Shown: positions 51,413 through 60,867, numbered from the stretch's first letter. The stretch is 64,000 nucleotides of DNA from JBARDN01 sp963755705 (GCA_963755705.1 CAVWKW010000002.1:248001-312000), one strand, 5' to 3'. A program made the numbers and translations. The notes: generated from the sequence alone by a model not told the origin.

Positions 51413-52093
51413 ATGTATTCTTTAAGAGGTATAGCGGTGGCAACCAGAATCCCAATAGCGCTGGCGCTGTTGATCGTGATCGTAATGGCGGTAACCGAAA
51501 TCGGATGCCGCCAATTAAGTGACGATTCCGACGAAACTGGAGGGTTCGCGGTATTGCACGCCGCCGACTGCCTGCCCGACGTCACGCTGCTCGATCAGCA
51601 CGGGCAAAAAGTTTCTCTGGCGTCGCTTAAGGGAAAACCGGTCTTGTTCGATTTTATCTACACGACCTGTCCCGGCCCGTGCCTGCTTCTGACCGCGCGT
51701 ATGAAGCAAGTCGCAAATGCGCTCGGACCGGTGCTCGGCAAGCAAGTCCGGTTCGTTTCGATATCCGTGGACCCCGAGCACGATCAGCCACCGCAGCTTC
51801 TCACCTACGCGAATGATCAAGCCGCCAATCTCGACGGGTGGCTGTTTCTGACCGGAACTCCAAAGCAGATCGACGACGTGATGGCACGATTCAGTCTGAC
51901 TCGCGAGCGCGAAGCCGATATGTCGCCCGACCACGCACTTGAGTTTTTTCTTGTCGCGCCCAATGGCCGCGAGATGCTCCAGTACCTGGGCGATAAGGCA
52001 ACTGCGGAGCGGATCGCAGGCGACATGGAGCAAGCCGCCGCGGGCAAAGCCATAACAGCGAGCGACGGCTCAATTGTGAAGGTCACTCTCTAA
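51413..52093 (+). CDS. Second SCO1/SenC-family copper chaperone
   Basis: 226 residues. An N-terminal membrane segment ends in EIGC (possible lipobox Cys32). FIYTTCPGPCLLLTARM has Cys86 and Cys90, and the distal His is in SPDHALEFFLV. It differs from the SCO at 46336 (PGP against TST between the cysteines), so it is not a simple duplicate. It directly precedes the CuA-like gene, suggesting it metallates that protein. Confidence 0.92.
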   Translation: MYSLRGIAVATRIPIALALLIVIVMAVTEIGCRQLSDDSDETGGFAVLHAADCLPDVTLLDQHGQKVSLASLKGKPVLFDFIYTTCPGPCLLLTARMKQVANALGPVLGKQVRFVSISVDPEHDQPPQLLTYANDQAANLDGWLFLTGTPKQIDDVMARFSLTREREADMSPDHALEFFLVAPNGREMLQYLGDKATAERIAGDMEQAAAGKAITASDGSIVKVTL

Positions 52094-52104
52094 GGTGTGA
52101 GCGC

Positions 52105-52707
52105 ATGAAATCGGCGCGAGCAGCATTAATCGCTCCGTTGGCGGTTCTGGCCTGCATTGCAGGCGCGGCGATCTTGCTTGCCCGTATCTATACTCTTGGC
52201 TCGAATCGCCCTCCGCTCAGGGTCAGGGCCGTCGCGCACGAGTGGTGGTGGGAATTCGACTATCCGTCGCTCGACGTCAGGACCAGCGACGTTTTGTACT
52301 TGCCCAGCGGTAAGGAAATCGAGTTGGAGCTGGACTCTGCTGACGTGATCCACAGCTTCTGGATTTTGGGGATGAAAGACCCTGTGGACATCATTCCGGG
52401 CAAACCGCGGCAAATCGATTTGACGCTCAAATCACCAGGCGATCTGTATGGTAATTGCGATTCGGGCTGCGGCTGTGGAACCGTCTGTATGCGATTTCGC
52501 GTTTTGGCGAGGCCCCCCGCCGAGTTCCAGCGATGGGCCGCTGACGCGCGCTCGCGCCGCGCGGAGTTCAAGCCGCCGCAAACGCAGAGCACGCCTTCCT
52601 GCGCGCTGAGTACCGGCCGCGATGGCCACGCCGGTCACGACGTCCCAGCCAGTCATTTACAGCGATTGCTCGATGGAAGCCTATCCGCGAGCCGCCGGTC
52701 GCATTGA
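52105..52707 (+). CDS. CuA-like (cytochrome oxidase subunit II) protein with altered site
   Basis: 200 residues with one N-terminal membrane helix (about 8-30). The cupredoxin core matches oxidase subunit II: VAHEWWWEFDYP, DVIHSFWILGMKDPVDIIPGKPRQIDLTLKSPGDLYGNC. First ligand His83 is present. The second ligand loop reads C118DSGC122GCGT126VC128M129: both CuA cysteines and Met are in register, but the second His is Thr126, and Cys124 and Cys128 are extra. A Ser replaces the usual Glu/Gln. No subunit I gene is near. It may be a copper carrier rather than an oxidase subunit. A His-containing tail follows. Confidence 0.82.
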   Translation: MKSARAALIAPLAVLACIAGAAILLARIYTLGSNRPPLRVRAVAHEWWWEFDYPSLDVRTSDVLYLPSGKEIELELDSADVIHSFWILGMKDPVDIIPGKPRQIDLTLKSPGDLYGNCDSGCGCGTVCMRFRVLARPPAEFQRWAADARSRRAEFKPPQTQSTPSCALSTGRDGHAGHDVPASHLQRLLDGSLSASRRSH

Positions 52708-53050
52708 CTTGTCGTATGCATTGAGCGCCACGAAGCCGGATCTTCGTTCTGAATTGAGTACTCTCGCACACCGGGTTCTGCCTGATCTTGGCGGCGTAGT
52801 GCTAATCGCGATTATATCATTGCGCGCTGGTCTCGTAATGAACCGGTTCGCGTCGTCGCTACTTCCGACGGTGTATCAGACGCCGGAGCGGCGGCCCGAC
52901 CTCGAGCTGACCTCCCGGTTGCGGCGCCGCCGTTTAAGATCGCGCCGACCGCAACCATCGGACTTCCGGAGTTTCGTTCGGCGGGCGAAAAAAAACGCTC
53001 TCATCCTCGGCGCAAGTTAGTCGCCATAGGCGGCAAGATAGGAGAACGCT
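52708..53050. other. Gap after the CuA-like gene, no firm gene
   Basis: One plus-strand frame from 52622 to 53020 overlaps the previous gene and gives an Arg-rich protein with a short hydrophobic patch. It has no family features and was not accepted. An A-rich run (eight A near 52990) and a GGAG site just before 53051 belong to the following gene. Confidence 0.4.
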
Positions 53051-53959
53051 TTGAGAACGATCGCATTACTGATTTTTACGCTGACGATTATGGCTTGGGC
53101 GCCGAGTGCACGGGCGCACGGAGTCGTGGGCGACTATATTTTTCTGGAACCGCTGGTCGCTGAGGATCCAACTCCCGCCAACGAACTGGATATCGTGCAA
53201 CCTCAGTGGACTCGCACCGCCGAAGGACGCACGTTTTCGATTGGCAGCTCGATCGAGAAAGTCCTCGGCACCGACAGCGAGGGGCTGCCGCGCTTCAGCG
53301 TCGGCGGCAGCACTTCATGGATCTACCAGTCGCCGAAAGAGGGACCCAATGAAGAGGGCTTCGGCAATCTTGAGTTGTTCGCGAAATACGCCTTCCTGAT
53401 AATCCCCGAACATGAATTTCTGATGTCGTTCGTGGTTCAAATGCAGATCCCCGCCGGAAACCCCAGCGTCGAGGAGCAGCAGCACACCAGCCTCGGTCCA
53501 GAACTTCTGTGGGAAAAGGCGCTGGGCGATCTGCCTAATCTGCCGTACATCAGATTTCTGCGCCCGTTTGGATTCCAGGCGGATGTCGGATATCTGCCCG
53601 CGCTCGGCGGTCATACCAGCCATCAACTGAACGCCGATCAGGTAATCGAATACTCGCTGCCGTACTTGAGTAATAGTGTACAGGATATCGGCCTCAAGGG
53701 TCCGCTACGGAATCTGTTTCTATTCACCGAAATCAACTACTCGCAATTAGTCAGAGGACCTTCGGGCGAGACTTTTCCAAATCTGGTCGCGACACCCGGA
53801 ATCGCATACGTCGGATATCGGTTCGAGGTTAGCGTCGGCACGCAAATTCCTCTCAACAACGCGAGCGTGCCTAATACTCACGCCGCGGTCCTGGGTCTGC
53901 TGGATATCTTTTACGATTCGATAATTCCGCAGGGCAACTTCAAGCTGTTCGGTAACTGA
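53051..53959 (+). CDS. Outer-membrane-type barrel protein near CopC/CopD
   Basis: 302 residues from a TTG at 53051, behind AGGAG. A signal peptide ends at ARA, then HGVVGDYIFLEPLVAEDPTPANELDIVQP. Many amphipathic strands (FGNLELFAKYAFLIIPEHEFLMSFVVQMQIP, IAYVGYRFEVSVGTQIPL) suggest a beta barrel. A His immediately follows the signal cleavage, as in many copper proteins. It is five bases from copC, so it is likely part of the same unit. Function inferred from position only. Confidence 0.75.
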   Translation: MRTIALLIFTLTIMAWAPSARAHGVVGDYIFLEPLVAEDPTPANELDIVQPQWTRTAEGRTFSIGSSIEKVLGTDSEGLPRFSVGGSTSWIYQSPKEGPNEEGFGNLELFAKYAFLIIPEHEFLMSFVVQMQIPAGNPSVEEQQHTSLGPELLWEKALGDLPNLPYIRFLRPFGFQADVGYLPALGGHTSHQLNADQVIEYSLPYLSNSVQDIGLKGPLRNLFLFTEINYSQLVRGPSGETFPNLVATPGIAYVGYRFEVSVGTQIPLNNASVPNTHAAVLGLLDIFYDSIIPQGNFKLFGN

Positions 53960-53964
53960 GGCAA

Positions 53965-54372
53965 ATGGCGATGCGCACACAACCAATCAGAACACGGATT
54001 ACACGAACCTCATTTGCCGGCTTCATGGCCGCGCTCGTCCTGATCGCGCTTGCCGCGACGGCGCGCGCGCACTCGTTCCCCGAAGAAGAAACGCCCTCGG
54101 CCGGGCAAACGCTTTCCGCGCCACCCACGCAAGTCTCGATCAAATTCGACGCGCCGATCGAGCATCTGTTTGCAAAACTGGAAGTGGATGGTCCCGACGG
54201 AAAGAATTGCGCCGTCGGTGATCCGACGTTCGGCGATGACACCCGGACGCTCGCGGTCAAGGTCGGAGCGCTCGCGCCCGGCGTGTATACGGTTAAGTGG
54301 GCCGTGGTCGGAATTGATACTCATCACACCAACGGTTCGTACGTCTTTACCGTGAAAGGAAGCGGCGCTTGA
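53965..54372 (+). CDS. copC: CopC-domain periplasmic copper-binding protein
   Basis: 135 residues. The signal peptide ends at ARA, leaving His as the likely first mature residue (HSFPEEETPSAGQTLSAPPTQVSIKFD). The Ig-like CopC fold ends in VVGIDTHHTNGSYVFTV, the (D)xHxTxGxYxFxV block with the Cu(II) His. It carries copper to CopD. The stop overlaps the TTG start of copD (TTGA). Confidence 0.93.
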   Translation: MAMRTQPIRTRITRTSFAGFMAALVLIALAATARAHSFPEEETPSAGQTLSAPPTQVSIKFDAPIEHLFAKLEVDGPDGKNCAVGDPTFGDDTRTLAVKVGALAPGVYTVKWAVVGIDTHHTNGSYVFTVKGSGA

Positions 54373-55238
54373 TCGCAGGCCCGGCGACTTTTGCGTGGCT
54401 GCTGCTCGTCGCGCAATTGCTGATTTTCGGAACCGCGGCGTTCGCGCTGATCGCGCCGGATCTGCCCGCCGGCGCGGTCAGCGCATTTCATCGCCGCCTC
54501 GCGGCGCTCTGGCGGATGCTCGCCCTCGCGTTGCTGGTGATCTCTCCGCTGGCATTCATGGATATGGCGTGCGGCATGGCGCAGATGCGCTGGTGGCAGG
54601 TGGTGCCGCTGGTGCCGGAGATCGTGCGCGAGACCGACGCCGGACGCGTGTGGATCTGGCGGATCGGCGTGGTCGTAATACTCGCCACCGCCGCGTGGAT
54701 ACCGCTGCGCGCTCGAGTCCTGGCGATCGCGATGCTGCTGCTGACCACGCTCCTGCTGATCCTCGCGAGCATCACCAGCCACGCGATCGATTTTGGACGT
54801 CTCGCGATCGCGGTTTATTTCGTGCACCAGGCGTGCGCGGGCGTGTGGATCGGAGCGCTCGCGGCGCTGATGCTCGGATGCGTTGAACGAACCGGGGCGG
54901 GCCGATTGGATTCGCGCGGTGACGCCGCGTGTCTCCACTCTCGCCTTTTATGCAGTGGGACTCCTGACTCTGACGGGACTTTGCAATGCTTACGAAAGAA
55001 TCGGATTTGATTTGCACCTGATGATCGACGCGATGTACGGGCGCACGCTCTTGTGGAAGCTCATGACCTTCGCCGTGATCATCGCATTCGCCGCACACAA
55101 CAGGTTGCGGATCGTCTCGCGGCTCGAGGACTGAGCGCGCGCGAAATCCTGATCCGCAACGTCGCCGTCGAATGCGTTCTGCTGGCGATTGTGCTCGCAT
55201 GGTCGGCAATGCTGGCGAACACGCCGCCGCCTCATTAG
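54369..55238 (+). pseudogene. copD: copD copper-transport membrane protein, broken by two frameshifts
   Basis: Read in one frame the protein starts at TTG 54369 and is CopD-like through FVHQACAGVWIGALAALMLG. Then homology passes to the +1 frame (TPRVSTLAFYAVGLLTLTGLCNAYERIG ... MYGRTLLWKLMTFAVIIAFAAHNRLRIVSRL). Just before that frame's TGA at 55132 it returns to the first frame (LIRNVAVECVLLAIVLAWSAMLANTPPPH, stop 55236). The shifts lie near 54873-54900 and 55110-55135, and they compensate. Either a recent pseudogene or two base-call errors. The intact product would be an inner membrane copper importer partnered with CopC. Confidence 0.8.
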
Positions 55239-55289
55239 GCGCGCGCGCCCCAGTGGTGCGAAGCGGGATTTTCAATCACAATTTGCGCG

Positions 55290-56468
55290 ATGCCGCTTTC
55301 GACTGACCAAAGCGCCGCCGCGCCGCATGCGAATCGCGCGGCCCGGCGTATCATGATCGTCGCGGGCGAGGCTTCGGGCGACCTGCACGGCGCCGATCTC
55401 GCACGCGAGATCCTCGCGCGAGACCCAGGTTGCGATTTATTCGGGATCGCAGGGGAAAAGATGCGCGCAGCCGGCGTGCGCGCGCTGGTTACGATGGAGG
55501 AAATTCACGGGCTGGGCCTGTCGGAGCTCGCCTCGACCCTCGGCAGCACAGTCAAGGCGTTCCTGCATCTGCGCCGCATCATCCGGCGCGACCCGCCCGA
55601 TCTTCTGATCCTGATCGACTACGCGGAGTTCAATCTTATTCTGTCGGGCGTCGCCAAGCGCGCGGGCGTGAAGGTGCTTTACTACATCACGCCGCAGGTG
55701 TGGGCGTGGCGGCGCGGGCGGGTGAAGAAAATTTCCGATCGCGCCGAACACATGGCTGTGGTGCTGCCTTTTGAAAAAGAGGTCTTCGCCCGCGCCGGCG
55801 ACCGCGTGAGCTTTGTCGGCCATCCTCTGCTTGATCGCGTCGCCACGGCAGCGTCGCGCGCCGAGACGCTCGCTCGCTATAGTCTTGGCGCCGATGCGAA
55901 AATTTTGGCGCTGCTGCCGGGCAGCCGCCGCGCCGAGGTTCGCTTGATGCTGCCCCCCTTCGCCGATGCGGCCAGAATCCTCGCGCGCGATCATGGTCTG
56001 ACGCCGATCCTCGCGCTGGCGCCCACCCTGAGCGCCGATACTATCGCCGCCGACTCGGGCGCAGACCTGTCGGGAATCCGTATAATCGCGGGCGACACGT
56101 ATAGTATTATCGCGGCCAGTGAGCTTGCGCTGGTGACCTCTGGTACCGCGACGCTGGAAACCGCGCTGCTCGGCTGCCCGATGGTGATAGCGTACAAAGT
56201 GTCAGCACTCACCTATGTTCTGGGCCGGATGCTGATAACCGGAGTCGAGTTTATCGGGATGCCGAACATTTTGGCGGGACGGAAAATTGTACCGGAGCTG
56301 ATTCAGGGCGAAATGACGGCGAAGAACCTCGTGCGCGCCGCAGAACCGCTTTTGAGCGAAACTATCCATCGCGAAACCACCGCCGCATTGCACTCCTTGC
56401 GCGAGCTGCTGGGCGCTCCGGGAGCGGCTGCGCGCGTCGCAGATATCGCGCTCGAGATTTCCGCATGA
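55290..56468 (+). CDS. lpxB: Lipid-A-disaccharide synthase
   Basis: 392 residues. IMIVAGEASGDLHGADLAREI is the LpxB opening. YYITPQVWAWRRGRVKKI, VGHPLLD, LLPGSRRAEV and TSGTATLETALLGCPMVIAYK are family blocks. It joins UDP-diacylglucosamine and lipid X into the lipid A disaccharide (GT19). It overlaps msbA by four bases and starts the second LPS cluster. Confidence 0.95.
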   Translation: MPLSTDQSAAAPHANRAARRIMIVAGEASGDLHGADLAREILARDPGCDLFGIAGEKMRAAGVRALVTMEEIHGLGLSELASTLGSTVKAFLHLRRIIRRDPPDLLILIDYAEFNLILSGVAKRAGVKVLYYITPQVWAWRRGRVKKISDRAEHMAVVLPFEKEVFARAGDRVSFVGHPLLDRVATAASRAETLARYSLGADAKILALLPGSRRAEVRLMLPPFADAARILARDHGLTPILALAPTLSADTIAADSGADLSGIRIIAGDTYSIIAASELALVTSGTATLETALLGCPMVIAYKVSALTYVLGRMLITGVEFIGMPNILAGRKIVPELIQGEMTAKNLVRAAEPLLSETIHRETTAALHSLRELLGAPGAAARVADIALEISA

Positions 56469-58234
56469 AGTTCCTGTCATCGATGCATCGGCGCCTGTTC
56501 AACTATTTGCGCCCGTATCTGTTTCCCTACACCGCCCTGCTCGGCGTTTCGATGCTGGTGCTGGCGGGCGCGAACGCCGGCATCCCTTTCGTGATCAAAA
56601 ACTTCGTCAATGACATGACGCGGACCCAGGCTGCCGGCGGACTGCACATGCTCTCTTTTATGCTGGCGGGTTTATTTCTGCTGCGCGCAGGCGGGAATCT
56701 CACCGACGATTATCTGAGCGCGTACATTTCGCAGAAGCTCGTGCTCGACATGCGCGCCGACTTGAACGAGAGCCTGCAACGCCAGTCGCTGAGTTTTTTC
56801 AATCGCACCCCGACCGGCATGATGGTCTCGCGAGTCCTGAACGATGTGAACGTGGTGGTTCAGACGCTGAGCAACGGTGTGTTCTCGCTGTTCGGCGACG
56901 GACTCTCGCTGATCGCTCTGGTCGCCGCCGCGTTCTACATGGATTGGCAGCTCGCGCTGGTCGCGTTCGTCGGATTTCCGCTCACGATCGGCCCGATCGT
57001 CAGCTTCTCGAAACGGGTGCGCAAGGAAACCAAGAACGCGCAGAAGCAACTCGGCGGCTTGCAGGCGCTGCTGCAGGAGACCTTCCAGGGCAATCGCGTG
57101 GTCAAGGCTTTCGGGATGGAAGACTACGAGCGCCGCCGCTTCAACGCCGAGCTGCGCCGCCTGTTCCGAATTTATATGCGCGTGGCGCGGATCAAGGCGA
57201 TCACCGGACCGATGATCGAATCGCTCGGCGCGGTCGCGGTGGTGGTCGTGGTGTGGTGGGCGTTTCCGTCGGTCGCGGCCGGACGGCGCACCCTCGGATC
57301 ATTCGCGGGATTTTTCACCACGATGCTGCTGGTATATGCACCGTTCAAATCCGTCAGCAAAACCAACAACACCATCCAGCAGGGACTCGCCGCGGCCGAA
57401 CGCGTGTTCGAAATGATGGACGAACCGAGCGATGTCCCCGACGATCCCGAAGGGCTCGAGCTCGGCGCCGGATCGCACAGCGTGCGCTTCGAGCACGTGA
57501 GCTTCCGCTACGGCGCCGAATGGGTTCTGCACGATATCAATCTCGAAGTCGGCGCGGGCAAAGTGGTCGCGCTGGTCGGGATGAGCGGCGGCGGCAAGTC
57601 CACGCTCGCGGATCTGATCCCGCGCTTCTACGACGTGCAGGAAGGCCGCGTCGCGGTGGACGGGATCGACGTGCGGCGCATCCGGATCGATTCGCTGCGC
57701 GCGCAGATCGGCCTGGTGACGCAGCATACGTTTCTGTTCAACGACACGATCCGCGCCAATATCGCGTACGGCTCGGAATCGCGAAAGCTCGAACGCGTGA
57801 CCGCCGCGGCCAAGCTCGCCAACGCGCACGACTTTATCATGCGGCTGCCCAACGGTTACGACACGATGGTCGGAGAACTTGGAATCCGCCTGAGCGGCGG
57901 CGAGCGCCAGCGAATCGCGATTGCGCGTGCGCTTTTGAAAGACGCGCCGATTCTGATCCTCGACGAGGCGACCTCGTCGCTCGATTCCGAGTCCGAGCGC
58001 TCGGTGCAGGAGGCGCTCGAGCTGCTGATGCGCAACCGCACCACCCTGGTGATCGCGCATCGACTGTCCACCGTGCGGCGCGCCGATCGGATCGTGGTGG
58101 TAGTCCACGGCCGGATCGTCGAGGAAGGCTCGCACGAGGAACTCTTCGAGCGCGACGGCGAATATCGAAAGCTTTACAATCTCCAGTTCGCTTCGGGCGA
58201 TGAAACTCTTCCCGAAAACGGCTTGGTAAATTAG
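56465..58234 (+). CDS. msbA: Lipid A/core flippase MsbA-type ABC transporter
   Basis: 589 residues. Six N-terminal membrane helices are followed by an ATPase with Walker A GMSGGGKST at about 375, IRLSGGERQRIAIARALL and ILILDEATSSLDSESE. Fused half-transporter architecture and the position between lpxB and waaA support the MsbA role of flipping lipid A-core across the inner membrane. Confidence 0.92.
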   Translation: MKFLSSMHRRLFNYLRPYLFPYTALLGVSMLVLAGANAGIPFVIKNFVNDMTRTQAAGGLHMLSFMLAGLFLLRAGGNLTDDYLSAYISQKLVLDMRADLNESLQRQSLSFFNRTPTGMMVSRVLNDVNVVVQTLSNGVFSLFGDGLSLIALVAAAFYMDWQLALVAFVGFPLTIGPIVSFSKRVRKETKNAQKQLGGLQALLQETFQGNRVVKAFGMEDYERRRFNAELRRLFRIYMRVARIKAITGPMIESLGAVAVVVVVWWAFPSVAAGRRTLGSFAGFFTTMLLVYAPFKSVSKTNNTIQQGLAAAERVFEMMDEPSDVPDDPEGLELGAGSHSVRFEHVSFRYGAEWVLHDINLEVGAGKVVALVGMSGGGKSTLADLIPRFYDVQEGRVAVDGIDVRRIRIDSLRAQIGLVTQHTFLFNDTIRANIAYGSESRKLERVTAAAKLANAHDFIMRLPNGYDTMVGELGIRLSGGERQRIAIARALLKDAPILILDEATSSLDSESERSVQEALELLMRNRTTLVIAHRLSTVRRADRIVVVVHGRIVEEGSHEELFERDGEYRKLYNLQFASGDETLPENGLVN

Positions 58235-58273
58235 ACGGATGCCGCGCTATCTTGCGCGCGGCCCGGCGAAATA

Positions 58274-59539
58274 ATGCTTCGCTTAATATACAACGCGCTT
58301 TGGTACCCGGCCCTGCCGTTCGCCCTGGCGACAACCGGCGCGCGCGACCGCCAGGACCGGCGCGAACGGATGGGCGCGATCACGATGGCGCCCAACGGCC
58401 CCGGGCCGCGCATCTGGATCCATGCCTCGTCGGTGGGTGAAGTCGAGGCGCTGCGCCCCGTCGCTTCGGGACTGCATCGCGAACTCGAAGGCGCCCGGAT
58501 TGTCGTGACGACCATGACCACGACCGGCCGCGACGCGGCTCGCCGGCGAATCCCTTCGGCTGCGACGTGCGCGCTCGCCCCGCTCGATTGTCCCGCGACG
58601 GTGCGCAGGTTCCTGCGCGGGGTACGTCCGAACCTGGTGCTGATCGGCGAGACCGAGCTGTGGCCGAATTATTTTATCGAGGCGCGGCGCGCGGGCGCGC
58701 GCGTCGCAATCGTCAACGGGCGAATCTCGGAACGCTCGTTGCGCCGCTACAAACGCGCCAAGTCTCTGTTCGGCCACGCGCTCAAGTCGGCTCATCTGAT
58801 TCTTGCCCAAAGTGAGGAGGACGCGCGGCGCTTCACCACGCTCGGCGCGGCGAGCGACAAAATCACCGTGACGGGCAATACCAAGTTCGATGTCTCCTTC
58901 GCGGGCGAGGAAGTTGCGCTACGCGACGCGTTGGTGCGGTTCGCGCACGGCCGGCCACTGCTGGTGGCGGGCTCGACCGCGCGCGGCGAAGAATCGATCG
59001 TAATTGCCGCGTTCCAGATTCTGCGCAAGCGCTTTGGCGCGCTCGCGCTGGTGCTCGCACCGCGCCATCCTGCCCGCACTCCGGAGGTCGAGGAGACGCT
59101 GCGGTCAGCCGGCGTATCGTACGTACGTGCGAGCGCGCTCGAGTCCGCGCCGCCCGCCCACGACGCCTCAGTGATGCTGCTGGACACGATGGGCGAGCTG
59201 CGCGGGATGTATCGGCGCGCGAGTGTCGCATTCGTTGGTGGCAGCATGATCGCGGGACGGGGCGGTCAGAATGTGGGCGAGCCCGCGGCGGTTTCGGCGC
59301 CAGTCATCTTCGGACCGTTTCACGAAAATCAACGCGCGATGGCGACCGCGCTGGTCGAGTCCGGCGGCGGCGCGATCGTCCGGGACGCATCCGAGCTCGC
59401 TGAGCAGTGCGCCAAGTGGCTTGGCGACGAGAGCGCCCGCGCTCACGCCGGCGTCCGCGCGAAGGCCGCTGCCGAGGATGCGGGAGGCGCCGCGCGCGCC
59501 ACCGTCGAGCATCTGCGGCGCCTTGCAGAGGACGCCTGA
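58274..59539 (+). CDS. waaA: 3-deoxy-D-manno-octulosonic acid (Kdo) transferase
   Basis: 421 residues, GT30 family. WIHASSVGEVEALRPVASGL, IGETELWPNYFIEARRAGARVAIVNGRISERS and GGSMIAGRGGQNVGEPAAVSAPVIFGP are WaaA/KdtA signatures; the acidic Glu of SVGEV is the catalytic residue in the family. It transfers Kdo to lipid IVA. lpxK follows six bases after its stop. Confidence 0.95.
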   Translation: MLRLIYNALWYPALPFALATTGARDRQDRRERMGAITMAPNGPGPRIWIHASSVGEVEALRPVASGLHRELEGARIVVTTMTTTGRDAARRRIPSAATCALAPLDCPATVRRFLRGVRPNLVLIGETELWPNYFIEARRAGARVAIVNGRISERSLRRYKRAKSLFGHALKSAHLILAQSEEDARRFTTLGAASDKITVTGNTKFDVSFAGEEVALRDALVRFAHGRPLLVAGSTARGEESIVIAAFQILRKRFGALALVLAPRHPARTPEVEETLRSAGVSYVRASALESAPPAHDASVMLLDTMGELRGMYRRASVAFVGGSMIAGRGGQNVGEPAAVSAPVIFGPFHENQRAMATALVESGGGAIVRDASELAEQCAKWLGDESARAHAGVRAKAAAEDAGGAARATVEHLRRLAEDA

Positions 59540-59545
59540 CGCGCG

Positions 59546-60691
59546 ATGCCGACGCGACCCACGCGCCGTCCGCGCCTGGAACGGCTGTGGCGCGGCGATC
59601 CGAAACCGATCCATCGTCTGCTCGCACTCCCGCTGCGCGGCGCGGCCGGTATTTTTCGCGGCGCGGTCGCCGCAAGAAACCTGTGGTGGCGATGGCGCGC
59701 GGCTGAACCGGGGGTGCCGGTAATCAGCGTCGGTAACCTGACCGTCGGCGGCAACGCCAAAACTCCCTTCACGCTTTTTATTGCCGCGCGCTTGCAGGCC
59801 CGCGGCCTGCGGGTCGCGATCGTCAGCCGCGGATACAGCGGCACGCGCGACTCCGCGAGCGCCGCGCTGGTCTCGGATCGCGGCGAATTGATCCTCGACG
59901 CCGCTTTGGCCGGCGACGAAGCGGCGATGATGGCGCGGCGCTTTAACGGGCCGATCGCCGTCGCGCGCAGACGTATCGATGCGATCGAGCTCTTAAAATC
60001 GCGCGGCCCGCTGGATGCGATCATCCTCGATGACGGCTTCCAGCACGCGCGCCTGCACCGCGACCTGGACCTGGTCCTCATCAGCCGCGAGCGCGGACTC
60101 GGCAACGGATGGATGCTCCCCGCCGGTCCGATGCGCGAGCCACTCTCCGCGCTGCGGCGCGCCGCCGCGGTCGTGATCGTCTCTGCCGACGCGAGCCTTG
60201 AAAGCGCCCTTTCAAAATCGCAACTTGCGAGTATCAATCGATGTCGCGTGCTTGTCGCCGCGCTTCACCCGCAGAACCTCGTCAGCGTCGCGAGCGGCTC
60301 CTGGAGCGAATCTCCGCCGTCACTCACCGGACGCCGCGTGCTTGCGGTCAGCGGGCTTGCGGATCCAGCGGCGTTTCACGCGATGCTGCACGAGCTCGAG
60401 GCCGATTTGGTCGGAGTGCTGGATTTCCCGGACCATCATTCGTACACCGCCGCCGACTGGCAGGAGATCGCGTCGGCCGCGCGCGAGGTTGATCTGATCG
60501 TCACCACCGAAAAGGACCTGGTTAAGCTCGAGCGATTTCCGTTCGCACGCGATTCCTTGTACGCTTTGCGTCTTGAGGTGACGATGCCGGAAGGCGATGC
60601 GCGCGCACTCGACGAATTGATCCTCGCGCGAATCCACACTCCCAACGCCGACGCCGCCGCCACACAGGAGGTTTCCCGCAATGCCCGTTAG
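59546..60691 (+). CDS. lpxK: Tetraacyldisaccharide 4'-kinase
   Basis: 381 residues. The P-loop region VISVGNLTVGGNAKTPF (about 59-74) is the LpxK variant. IILDDGFQHARLHRDLDLVL and FPDHHSYTAADW complete the family set. It phosphorylates the lipid A precursor at the 4' position. Its last 11 bases overlap the next small gene. Confidence 0.95.
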   Translation: MPTRPTRRPRLERLWRGDPKPIHRLLALPLRGAAGIFRGAVAARNLWWRWRAAEPGVPVISVGNLTVGGNAKTPFTLFIAARLQARGLRVAIVSRGYSGTRDSASAALVSDRGELILDAALAGDEAAMMARRFNGPIAVARRRIDAIELLKSRGPLDAIILDDGFQHARLHRDLDLVLISRERGLGNGWMLPAGPMREPLSALRRAAAVVIVSADASLESALSKSQLASINRCRVLVAALHPQNLVSVASGSWSESPPSLTGRRVLAVSGLADPAAFHAMLHELEADLVGVLDFPDHHSYTAADWQEIASAAREVDLIVTTEKDLVKLERFPFARDSLYALRLEVTMPEGDARALDELILARIHTPNADAAATQEVSRNAR

Positions 60692-60851
60692 TCAGGATTT
60701 GCTCGAAATTCTTGCCTGCCCGAAATGCAAAGGCGGGCTGCATCTGACCGACGCGAAAGACGGCCTGGTCTGCGACGGATGCCGCCTGGTCTATCCGATC
60801 CGCGAAAATATCCCGATCATGCTGATCGACGAGGCCCAGCCGCTAAAGTGA
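60681..60851 (+). CDS. Trm112-family small zinc-ribbon protein
   Basis: 56 residues from ATG 60681, with AGGAGG upstream, overlapping lpxK. The sequence reads LLEILACPKCKGGL, then CDGCRLVYPIRENIPIMLIDEA, the Trm112/YcaR pattern with two CxxC pairs and the YPI...IP.ML ending. Bacterial members are often found next to lpxK and may activate methyltransferases or support LPS synthesis; the exact role is not known. Confidence 0.9.
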   Translation: MPVSQDLLEILACPKCKGGLHLTDAKDGLVCDGCRLVYPIRENIPIMLIDEAQPLK

Positions 60852-60867
60852 CCCGCGCTCACTCGCC

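Noticed and set aside
52622..53020. Plus-strand frame after the CuA-like gene
   Set aside because: It overlaps the accepted gene in another frame, is Arg-rich at its end, and lacks a ribosome site or recognisable fold.
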